Positions 22,762-34,800 of a stretch of 64,000 nucleotides of DNA are shown here, piece after piece (position 1 is the first letter of the stretch; each line of letters starts with the position of its first letter). The notes beneath the pieces were generated by a model. It was not told the DNA's origin and searched no databases. It saw only the letters and a program-made list of their open reading frames with translations. Source of the stretch: Chelydra serpentina (lineage: Eukaryota; Chordata; Testudines; Chelydridae); NCBI GenBank assembly GCA_037349315.1, contig JBAIAC010000033.1:14154001-14218000 (forward strand), written 5' to 3'. Both the position numbers and the translations under genes were made by a program.

Positions 22762-22775
22762 GTTACCGGGGCAAC
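22762..22775. promoter_or_regulatory. RFX X-box site 2 (strong match)
   Basis: GTTACC-GG-GGCAAC is a 14-bp X-box with two consensus half sites and the usual 2-bp spacer, about 90 bp upstream of the MNS1 ATG. RFX factors drive ciliary genes through such sites close to the start, which fits the motile-cilium role of MNS1. Confidence 0.72.
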
Positions 22776-22865
22776 GGTTTTGGTTCCCAAACAGCGCGCG
22801 GGTGCTACAGGTTTGGGGGAGGGGAGGTTGCTCCTGGCCGGGAGGTGTCTTTTGACTGGGAGAGG

Positions 22866-22868
22866 ATG
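22866..22868 (+). CDS. MNS1: MNS1 coding exon 1 (initiator codon only)
   Basis: The ATG is followed immediately by a GTGAGT donor (22869-). The coding part of exon 1 is therefore just the initiator Met (phase 0); the rest is 5' UTR in the CpG island. No other ATG in phase with exon 2 gives an N-terminus more like the family. Confidence 0.85.
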
Positions 22869-25800
22869 GTGAGTTAGCGGCGGCAGCGAGCCGTGTGGAG
22901 GAGCGGCCCTGGGCCATACGGGAGGCCCTGGGCCGAGCGGGATGGGGCGGAAGGTCTGTCGGGTCATATCTCCTGCACTGTGTGCATTGCTTGGTCCTAC
23001 CTCATTCACCCCCGGCGATAGCATCTGAGGGAATTATGGGGCGGGGCTGTGTCGTTATAAATATTGCGATAAATCAGAGTGTGCGGTAAGTGAAGGGGAA
23101 TTGAACCTGGATTATTCTGTCATGAATCTCCAGAGGGCGCCCTTGGTTCAATCCCTGTCACTTTGGGCATCCCTGCGGCATTGTAGCTCTGCTCCATTAT
23201 AAAATTCTTCCTTTCTTCCCCACGCAGGAGTCGGTGCGAAGGCCTCCCCAGCTGAATGCTGCCCAGCTGAATGAGAAAAAGATGAGGGAGTTGTATCACA
23301 AAGATCTCCTCCAACTGACACATGAAAAAGGGGTGGAGAGAATGAGGCAATTGGAGGTGATGTGTGAAGCTGAGGAACGGGTTGATCAGAAGCGACTCAC
23401 AAGACTGCTGAAAGATGAAGAGTATGAAAGGCAGATGGAGGAAGCTATTCAAAAAGTGAGTACTTCTTATTTGTGTTCTGGTGGTGTCTATCACATATGC
23501 TAGTTACTGTTCACACACACACACATATGAAGATACAGTTCTGGCGTGAGAAAATTCACAACCTAAGATGACACACAACATATAAAGGGTGGGAGTGAAG
23601 GATAAAACATATTCGTAAAATAATCAATATCTAAATGCTCCCAAACCTAATATTATTTAGCTAGTCTTACAGGCAACATAGCAGAGTGAGTAACTTGCAG
23701 GGCTTCTTATAGTTTTCATTGAATTTATAAATAAGAGTTACAAATGGTAACATGGACAGAATAACAGGCTATATGAATATAATAGTGTAATTTTGTTCAT
23801 TGAAGACAAAAGACATATATGAGCATACCATTTAGTTTAGAGAAATGTATTCTTTAAAACTGTACATTATAAATAAATATCATACACTATAGCCATCCAA
23901 AGCATGTGTATGTATATATTTACAGTTGTACATTAACACAATATATCATGTTTAACTGTAATAGATTTTGTGACCAGAAGCATTATTTAACCTGTTCCAG
24001 AGTAATTGCAGTGACAGATCCCCGAGGAAAGTACACTATTCCATTTTCAAATGGTTCTTTCTTTTCCAAATGTCTAGATTTAATTTGCTTTATTCCTTAC
24101 CTGTCCCATATTTATAAGAAATTTCTATTACGTTTGCACTGTCCACCTCCAAAACAGCAACTGAATGTTACTATAGGTTTTATGGCATGTCCCTCATCCT
24201 CATTATATGTTAATACACCCATGCTATGCTGTATAACATGCATTATATTTAAATTAATATGGATCACATTCTAGCACAGTAACAGCACATGAGAAAAGAA
24301 CATGGTTTGTTAATTGAAAAACAAGTACAGCTCGATGCAAATTGCTGTGGTGAATCAAACCATGGTCCATTATCCTGTCCCAGACATTTTCCAGCCCTAC
24401 TTATTTCAGAGGAAGAAACCCTGCAAGTAGGCAGTTATGGTAGGTTCTCCCAACCTCAATAGTTAGAGGTTGGCTTATGCTCCAAAGTGTGAGCATTTAT
24501 GTCCTTTCCAAATATTGTTTTTTAATTGACTATTATAATTGAATATTCTTATTATCAGTCTGTTTAAGAGAATGTGTGTATGAAATGTCGGGGGAGGGGA
24601 GGGAAATTGTTACAGAAATTATTTGCTCTGGTCAGGCAGAAGAAAACAAAAAACTGAAAGAGCTGCAGCTGGAGCAGGAAGAAAGACTAGCAACTGAGTT
24701 GGCAAGATTAAACTATGAAAAACGTAAAGATGAAAAAATGAGGCAGCAAATAAAAGAGAACAGGTATTTTTAAATATAGAACAAATACAGTAATATCATT
24801 TTTAATTCATAAATAATATTCCAGTACTGTAAAACTGATTCATGCTGAATTCTGAAAATTATATTTCAAAACATATTTATTTATATTGAAGTAATGGAAT
24901 AATTTCAATTTATTATTTTGTTTTGTTTTACAGCTGAGTTTGAGCCCTAATTCAGATTCCACAGGATAGGATGCAGTGAGAGGTGCCCTTAGGCAAGGAA
25001 GGGAGAGAGGGAAGTTTAAATAAAGAAAGGGCTTGTCTACACTGGCACTTTACAGTGCTGCAACTTTCTCGCTCAGGGGTGTGAAAAACACACCCCTGAG
25101 CGCTGCAAGTTTCAGCACTGTAATTTGCCAGTGTAAACAGTGCACCAGCGCTGGGAGCCATGCTCCCAGTGTTGGTAGCTACGCCCTTTGTGGAGGTGGT
25201 TTTTTTAGAGCGCTGGGAGAGCTCTCTCTTAGCGCTGTGCTGCAACTACACAAGCCACGTTAAAGAGCTGCCGCGGCAGCACTTTAACATGCCCAGTGAA
25301 GATGTGCCCTAAGATTATGAGCCTGTTCGTTTTTGAAAGGGACATCATGCTTGGTTCCTTTTTTTTTAAAGTCTAATGTATGTATGTTAGATTGGTAAAG
25401 GAAGGTGGTTCTTTATTGGAGAAACTGTGGAAAGGAGGTGGGTTTTGAGGAGGGATTAAAAGAATAGGAAGATTGCAAAGCATACAAAATTGTGGAGGAC
25501 ATTTCAGACACCGGTGGAAGGGAGAGAAAACAGTTGTGTGTGGGGAGGATACAATGAGGACAAAGAAGGAAGCAGAATTAGAGAATCAGAGACCCTGAGC
25601 AACACAGTGGCAAGAGACAAGCTGAGATGGAGGCAAGATAGAATTTGGTGGAGTCTAGTAGGGAAGGAGTTTAAATCTAATCTGGAATGAGAAATCAGTC
25701 AGGATAGCAGGGTGACAGAATTTCATTATTTACATCTCTGGTCAATTTGAATAAAGTTTCTATTTCTTTCCCTCTCACTCCCTCTTGTCTATTTTTTTCT

Positions 25801-28800
25801 GACGCTTTCACGGCTACTCCTCTTTGGCCCATATTAAACATCTTTTTAAAGGTAATTGCTTCCCCCTGCTCAAAGAAAAAGAGGCAAGTGGAGGGGGGGA
25901 AGAGGTTTGACAACTGACAGTTTTCAATGTTTTCCCATGATCAGTCCTGAAATCTGTGTCATGCTCTGGCACAGCTATGGGATCATGGAAAACTACAAGC
26001 CCTGACTGTAACATTAACTCCTTATTAATATACTATTGGTGTTAACAGACTAGACAAAATTCTGTGTGCGGTTTCAGCAGTGCCGATTTTTTATAAATTA
26101 AAGCGCAGATTTTAAGTCATATTAACATTGATTCATATTAACATCAATTTTTAAAAAGTTAGTAAGAAAGATATTTTTAAATATTCTGATTTGTTAGAAA
26201 CTGAAGATTTTTAGGGCCAAATTTTGCCCTCAGACATGAGTATACAAATACATATTGACATCAGTAAGAGTTGCACATTTATACTAGGGGAAGAATTTGT
26301 CCCTTAAAGCTAGTTTAGTTTTTCCACTCCTTTAACAGAGGGATAAGTTTCCTTTTAAAATGGAATAGCCACATCGGTTTCAGAATCACAATATTTAAAT
26401 GATTTTTTAATTACTAGTGTAACTCATGTGCCTAAGAATGTTAATATGGTTAAAATAAGAACCAGTTCAAACCATACTGAATGAATACTTTCCCTCTCGT
26501 TCCATGATACCTTTCACAAAACCTTTTCCAAGAAAAGTGGTTTTTCTTTTTTTGTGGGGTGCTTGATAAAATTAAGGATAGAATGACATGGAATACCAGA
26601 GCTTGTTGGGTTTTTTTTAAGCATTAGTACAATTTCCCATGTAACTTCAAAAGTGGCTGTTGGTCATGTAGTGCAGTGCTTGAATTACATATCTCCAATA
26701 ATATACCAAGCATGCACAATCTTCTCTGTTCACCAGCTCATTTCTAGGCTACATCAGAATTACGATGAGGAACAATAGCTAGCTATTTCAATGACGAGGA
26801 CAGAGCATTAATGATTTTACAGATGCTAGTTACAAAATACAATGTAGCAAGTGGATATCATGTCAGTAGATTATTAAATGACATTGACATTAGGGGAGAT
26901 CAGATAGAATTAAAAAGATACTACCAGTTTATGCAGCAATTTAAAGTCAAGCTAAGTAGGAATCCTGGTTAATCTTTGAATATGTTAGGGAAAGAAGCTT
27001 AGTGATTGTTCTGTCAGTGATCACTCTAGCTTCAAGTTGGCCTCTGTGAAAAAGGTTTTGGAATAGCCTTTTATAACTTTGTGGTAAACAAAAGACCATC
27101 TTTCCATCTGTCTTGTTTGACTGTGGTATCTCTATGGCTCTTCAAATTCTACCTCTCCAGACTCCAGTATGTACAAAGAAGCATAACGCCATCTTCAAAT
27201 AATTTGTCTTCATTTCAAGCTTCACTTTAAATTTGCATTCTATGAGTGAAATCCTGGTCCAGCTGAAGTCAGTGGAAATTTTGCCATTGACTTAGACGAG
27301 GCCAGGATTTCACCCCTTGTTTTTAAAAATCCTCCATGCAGATCTTTTGTCTCTTTTTTCTTTCCACCATCTAGCATAGGCTCCTTCCCTCTTTCCTAGA
27401 AAAGTCTTAAAGTATTTCTCATCAACTCTCCATCTTCTTTTCTATCTTGCCTATATTTCTTAAACATTCTCTTTCTGTACTATTCTTTTTATATGTGAAA
27501 CATACCTATTTTAATTATTTTTTCTAATTTTAAACTAAATATCTGTAAATTATCCTGCAGATCTAAACAGGTGTCCAACTGCATGATTTCTTTTTACAGT
27601 TCTTCATTGGTTCTTAATTAATGCTGGTGTCCTTTAATACTTGACACTTACTACAGTTAAATAATGTGGAAACAGCAATAATAAAGTGAAGCAGCAGTTG
27701 CTTTAGTAGCTCACCATCTGAAAACTGTTGTAGGTTGTCATAAATATTGAAAAAAAATTACAGTTCTCAATTTAGCTTTATTTCAAAACCTTTCTATACC
27801 CATATTTCAATTTTAATTTGAGTTCAGCTCCCAGTCCATGTCTGACTTCATGTCCAGTGCTTATGTCGTCTCAGCTCTCCAACACAATTGATCTGGCCTC
27901 CAATTTAAGTATTATGTAATGAGCTGAATTTTTCGTGCAGTTTACATTCCTGCAACTCAATTAACGTTAATTTTTTTCATTCTCATTGACAAAAAAAAAT
28001 TGTTTTTGCAGTCTTGAACTTCGAGAATTAGAGAAGAAACTGAAATCTGCTTATATGAATAAAGAAAGGGCTGCCCAGATTGCTGAAAAAGAAGCTATAA
28101 GATATGAGAAAATGGTAATTTGTTTTTCTGACTTTCGCTAAACAAAGGTCCATTTACTGTGTTAAATAACCTCAGATCCGAGAAGTAAAATGGAATAGTA
28201 TTAAAGACTTCTTATTTTTGGTTTATTATAATAAAAATGTGAAATGATTTCCTGAAGAAAACTAATTGAATTCTAGTAAAGAGGAATTGTATGTTCAAAT
28301 GTCTTAGAAACTCATAGGTCCCAATTCAGGAAAGGCACTTTTTAAAGCATGTGCGTAAGTTCCCCTAAAGTCAATGAGACATAAGTATGTGTTTAAGTGC
28401 ACTTGTGAATAGGGACACTTTCCTGAATTGAAGTCTTACAAAGCTGTTTTGCCTCTTCGCAGCCTGAGCTATCTGCTGCTGCTTGCTGGAGGATGTATTC
28501 AGGAGTCACAGTGCTCTGCATCAGGACAATCTGTAAATTCTTATATGCTCCTGGGGGTTGTAGAGCTGCTCTGGGTTGGCAGTAGTGTATTGGGATTTAA
28601 CTCCGTTCCACATTGCCTGCACACTCCAACTTCATGTCTTCAATCACATTTTCTATTTCTTTCCACCCTGCTGGAGTTATTCCAGTCAGTAACTTAATTG
28701 CTGGCCTTGTTGGGTGAGGATACATTACGATATTGTGGGGAAGAGAAGGAATTACCTGCCAGGATTGAGTAGTACCTCTCCCATTCTAGTGGCTAGAAAT

Positions 28801-31800
28801 GGGGGGGACTTCTGCCATCTGTTACAGATAGCTCTCTGATTCAAGTCCAGGAAACTCCCTCAGTCTGTCTCCTCCATTAAAATTGTCAGTTAAAATAGCC
28901 TGGCTGATTCACCCACCCCATGGTAGGACATAAGAGAACACACTTAGCTTGTTCAGTATATTTCCTTATGTTATTCTCAAGAGCCTGATTCCCATATGAA
29001 AGTATGTCTCTGTGTGAAGAAGAGCAGCCTGGATGTAATGCCAACTTTGACATTATGTGGCATTTTCTGATGGTTTGGTATGATGATTCTATGCCTTAAA
29101 AGAGTACTGCTTCCATGACTGTGCAGCTCAGAAGGCTTACAGAGACTCCCTGGGTCAGAAGCCATGATGTGAATTAGAGATGACTGGAAGAGAGAGCGCT
29201 TTGGTAGGAACTATGCTGTTGACTTTTGATAGGGTAAACACCAATGACTAAAATATTTGTTTATTTTTACATAATAATGGGAATTATTTTGATTTCTAGA
29301 CTAGTTACTGTAACAACTAGTATTTAAAGCTTTTTGTATATGATAAAGTCTTCATTCCTATCTTTCATGGCTGCTAATTAGCCAGCAAGTCAAATATGCA
29401 GGCTTGTAAGTATTTACCTCTGTGTACAAATTTAAAATTGGGTTAATAAGCTGAATAAACATTGTGGTGCATGGAAAGTAAGAGACTGATCCAGCTGTCA
29501 TTGAAATCAGCCTGTTTTGCCTTTCACTTAAGTAGGAGCAGGTTCATCCTCCTGATTCTCAGCAACAGCTGAAAATAAACAGCTATGCTGAAAGTGTCTC
29601 CCTTAAAGTTAGCCTAATTGTGAAGCTGATTTATCTAAAATGTCATTAGAGTTAAGGGTCTAATAATTTGTTCTTTATCTGATTTTGTTATGAAAGGCTA
29701 ATTAGTTGATAGTATATGACCATAGCAGAGAAGCTTAGTTTATAGCAACAGTCAGAGCAATAGTTAATTAAAGTGCATGGTGAGATATAATATCAAATTA
29801 TTTTAAATGTTTAACAGTCTCTTCTTTTGCAATGTGGTCCCTTCCCAGAATTAAGCTATAGCAAACAGCAGCAGTACATTTTTACAGTGGGTAGTTAGTG
29901 TGGTGATTTTAGAAATACACTGGTGGAAATTTTATTCCTATTAAATGTATATTTAAAGAATTTCAGACAACAATCGTGGATGCTGTCAATGTGTGTGATA
30001 ATGCTGACAAACAGCCAGGTAACGTTGATTATGTCATCATTCTAAATAAGTACCTTATTCTTTTGATGCATTTTGCTAGAAAGAAAACATTTTTATTAAA
30101 GATGGTCTGCAGAGCTAAGTCACTATATTCCAGTGACCTTTCAGAATTCATCAATAGCTAGGCTGTGAGAGGCGTTCTGCATAGTGTTACGTACATATCT
30201 TCTTTTCGTTGCTGGGGTAATATGTGCTCATACTGTACCTGTTAATTCAACACACATTGGTAATTACATTTATAGATCATCTTTCAGGATGAAAACATTC
30301 GCTTCATTTTTGTGGTACAATAAGATGCTATAAGATTGCTTGTATATACTTTATAGTTTTTCATTCCAGATTATACTCGTAAGAGGGAAAAATCTTACAA
30401 TGTTTTTAACAACAGAAACGTGATGCTGAAATATCACAAAAGATGAAGGAAGAGCAGGAAAGGGTGATAATGGAAGAGAGTTCTGCAGAACTGAGGCGAA
30501 ATAAGGAGAAAATACTTTATCAGCAAGAACTGGAGAAACAGCTTGAGGAACAAGAAAAAAAGAAGCAGGATGCTTATGAGGAGTTCCTAAAAGAAAAACT
30601 CATGATTGATGAAATCGTAAGGAAGATCTATGAGGAAGACCAAATGTTAGTTGTTTTTGGTTTTGTATTTTTTACCAAAAAAGTTCATGTGATCACATAT
30701 AAGATGAACCAATTTGTGCCTGTTTATTTCACAAAATATGGCCCCAATTCAGGAAAGCATCCCTATTCAGGCAAGGTGCTTAAGCACATGCTTTAAGTTA
30801 AGCACATCCTTAAGTATTTTCCTGAATAGGAATGGATTGAAGCACATGTTTTCCTGATTTGGGCATAAGTACTTTTGTCATTCAGCTCAGGTTGTACTGT
30901 TGTTGACAAGCTGTGAAATCTGCAGCTTATTTCAAGGAGTACTTCCTTGATTTTCTTTACCCCCAGAAATGGCTACATAACACAGATTTCAACCTTTCAT
31001 GGTCGCACCTGACACAAACACCTCTATCCAGCCAGACTGTTGTATGTGGTAGCTTGGCTCATGGGAATAGAGGGGAAGGAGGTTTTATTCTGGTTGGCTG
31101 ATGTAAGCTAATCAGGCAGACAATTGAGTTTCTGCTTTCTGAAACATTTCTGCTCTTAAAGTATTTCTCCTGGAGCTTACAACTCCAAAATAAAGCTCAG
31201 CCAGTGATATTAAACTGTGCCACATGACCTGGTCTCTGTTGGCATATGCCTGGGCACAGTGCCAAGTTCTGTAGAGTAGCTATGTATGACCTTAAACCAC
31301 CTGAAGAAAGGTATTTATGGCATGGGATCTTCTTTTAGATGGAGTACAATAATAGACAATAGGGAGGGTCTTTGGAACACTAGGCACCTGCTCTTCTTTC
31401 CCTAAGGGGATATATTATTTACAAGGAGTGAGAGCATATTAATAATAAAGATCAAAGTATAATTTTTAGAAAAATTATTTAGGTTTTTACATTTTTGTAC
31501 CTTCATATAGGGAAAGACAACTCAAGTTAGAGAAAATGAGAGCAACTCAGAGGTACATAGAAGAATTTCAAAAGGAACAGGCTATTTGGAGGAGAAAGAA
31601 GCGTGAAGAAATGGAAGAAGAAAATAGGAAAATCATGGAGTTTGCCAACAAGCAGCAGCAAAGAGAAGAAGATCGGATGGCTAAAGCTCAAGCGAGTGAG
31701 GAAAGAAAACAAAAGCTCCAGAACATGGTATTAGAATAGCTACCAAAAACTTTGAAATCTTATAAAATGCCTGATGTCTGATATGTCATTTAAAAACGTT

Positions 31801-34800
31801 TCTTACTCATGTTTTAATAGATTGCGCAGAATCTGGAAAGAGAGCAACAGGAGCGTGAGGATCTGGAACAAGTGCGACAAGAGCTATATCTTGAGGAACA
31901 AGCTGAGGCAGATAGAAAAAGGGAGATGGTAGGTGTTTGCAAGAGGTTAAAGCAATAAGTACAAAGTATAATATTTTTCCCTGGACCAAATTTTCCTGTT
32001 AGATATGCATATGGGTCTTCCACTGAAGAGTTCCAGTGGGAGCTGGCACAAGTATCTAATGTGAGAATTTGGCCCTTCACGCAGTGGGCTCCTTTAAGTG
32101 ATATTTTGTATTACCTTAATAGTTCAGGCACAGATAAACCTGTGTGGATAGGAGACAAAAGATAATGATGTTGCCATAGTTCTTGCAGAAGATTGACAGA
32201 GATAATGGGGCATAGTCTCAAAGAAGTACAGAAAAAATATTTAGTAGTGTCTATACAATAATAAAGTATCTTACAAAGTATTTACAGCACTAGCTAAGCT
32301 CAGTTAGCCAGCCCTGTAACTGAGGTTGTTTTACTCCTTTTGATCACTGGTGCAGGACCAGTACTTAGAAAAGTTTGATCCTGAAAGAATTTGAACAGCA
32401 TCCATCAAAGTGGTAGCTCTAGCATTTGTAAAATATCAAACTTAAAAATGATGTTCTGATTACCATCTTGCATTTTTCTACACCATCAATTCTGACATGA
32501 CTTTGGCAGCTGCTATCTCGCAAACAACAAGACTTATATATAGGTTAATGCTTATTGCATTTGAAAGTTGGGTTCCAAGTTTAACATGGTAACAAATACT
32601 TAAAGCAGTTTGGCTACCTTTAATATGAATTTCCATACTTTCAAGGGTTTTACGTTTCTTTCGTGTTTAATTATAACGCTGAATTTCTTGACTTTTTAAT
32701 AATTTGTTCAGTGTTCTTGTAAGGATTTTATCCTTAAGCTATTGATATGTACTCCCAGTCTTAACATCAACTTAAAAGTTACTTGTATGAACATGTATTA
32801 ATATTTGATATAGTCCTAATGTGACACTGGGGAGAGCAGGAAGGTGAGAGGCAAGCTAAATTTGAAGTCTGCAGAAATGGAGCCTCACTCTTGCTCCCCT
32901 CCTGATATGCACAGGAAGAGAATTCCACTGCTGTGGAAATTGAGGTGCAGGGGATAATGGGGAGAGTAAGATGGGTGTGGAAGGCAGTACATCTCGAGTC
33001 ATTCCTTTTTTCCTTTCCTCCAATGCTTCTGCAGGATCACTCCCTGTAGACCTTGGGAAATGCCTGGAGTAATGCTCCATCTGAGTGATGGCTCTGGAGA
33101 GCTCTCGGGGTATGTCTACACTCAGCTGGGAGTGAGCCTCCCAGCCTGGGTAAAGAGACTCATGTTGGCTTGGGCTGGAAGGCTCGCTCCCAGCTGCAGT
33201 GTAGACATACCCTAGGAAGCTTGTGAGCAGGTCTCTCTACTGCTCCCTAAGAGTCTTGGAATGTTCTCCTGGGGCCAAGAACCACCCTCCTACCACCCAC
33301 CTAGTATAATTCTCCTTCAACAATCTCCCTTTAGAATTGATCATGGGCTGACATCCCTATTTAAGCTTGTTTGGATCTGCTAACTCTAATAAGGCTGTTG
33401 GTAGTTTGGGGGTGGTTATGAGGGACTTCAGTGAGTCCATTGTGGTTTCTGAGGTGCCCCAACAAGCATCCTGTATCTTGAAGAATTAGGGTGAGATTCA
33501 TTGGGTAAATGTAAATTGTATCCCCTTTCCATTATCAAACTAAGATCTGGCCAAAAAAAAAAAAAAGGTTAGTTTCTAACTGTGGTGGCCATTGCCTTTT
33601 TAAAAAATGTGTCTGAACTTACAAACAGCTTGTTCAACTGACTTCAGTTGTGGTGGTGGTGGTAGCGGGGTGGGAAATCGTTTTGCCACTGACAAGCCTC
33701 TTTGGCAATTGGTTTACATTTTGAAGTTTACTTTTGCATGGAAGAGAGCTGGAGACTATTTTTTAAAATGAAAGTTTAGGTCTCAGACATTCTTATGACA
33801 GTTTGTTGGAGCTAATGATCCATTCTCTTTGAGATGTCAATAACCTGAAAATTCAAGTTTAATCAACTAGACTTTGGACTTGTGCCCTAGATCACAAATA
33901 GATGAGTCTGGTGCATGCTACTAACTTTTTTTTTTTTTTTTTTTTTTTTGTGTGCTACATGGTAGTGCCAAAAAAAATCAGACTTTGAGTACTTAACATA
34001 ACATTTTTAGGATGCTGTTCTCGGAGTAGCTTGTTCAGTTCACTTCAGATTTTGTAGAAACATTTTACATTTGCCCCAGACTTAACCTACCAGTTTTGGA
34101 TTCTTTTGTGGATTTAGAGCGTGCATATGACAATACTGGAATTATAATAGAAATATCATTGCAGTCTTAACTATGGAATGTCTACCACTTCTACATAAAT
34201 TTGAAGTGCACTTATTTATTCTGGAAGACCACAGTTACAATACATAATCCAAAAGATTGTTCCAGAGAAGATTATCCCAGATGCTGTTTTTAAAATGTCA
34301 AATGACAAAATAGCAAAAGATATCAACTTCTTTGCTTGATCCTCCATTAAGTCATGTTTACTGTGGTTAAATAAGAAGGCATTAGAAGGGTCAGCATTTT
34401 ATGGCACTTATCCTGCACTGTATAGTTACGCTATACACTTTTTCCCTAATACCATCCTTGCTGGTTTTAGGAATGATAGCCCCAATAAACAAGTGCAAAT
34501 TCTAGTGTAAAAATCTTTTTGAAGGATGGGAGAATCTTGTAGGTCCCCAGTAATATACTATTTATTTCAATTCAGATACTTATCTGAGCCCCTCCTTATG
34601 GGTTTAAGCATAGACTGGTTGACAGTATTTAACTGGATGCAAGGATACAAGGATGTGAGTACGGGTAGATATGGTACACAGTGTTTGCAGTGTATTAGCA
34701 TTTTGTTGGCTTTTCTCTATAGGCAGAAATGGAGAAGAGAATTAGGCAGCGTCTAGAGTTAAGGCAAACATATGAAGCACAATTAGCCTTCAAGAAGATA

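Larger units (their letters stand above)
22260..23090 (+). promoter_or_regulatory. CpG island / MNS1 promoter and first exon
   Basis: GC-rich, CpG-dense segment in an otherwise AT-rich window. It covers the MNS1 start codon (22866-22868) and the first donor. No canonical TATA box is evident, typical of CpG-island promoters. The transcription start cannot be fixed from sequence alone. Short open frames in this block on both strands are by-products of high GC content. Confidence 0.75.

Noticed and set aside
22366..23024. Open frames on both strands in the CpG island
   Set aside because: High GC content removes stops; there are no domains, and the region is explained as promoter and 5' UTR of MNS1.
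29966..30018. Possible extra MNS1 exon (TTTCAG ... CAGCCAG/GTAACG)
   Set aside because: Exons 4 and 5 already join in phase and give the family sequence without a gap; including it would add unrelated residues.
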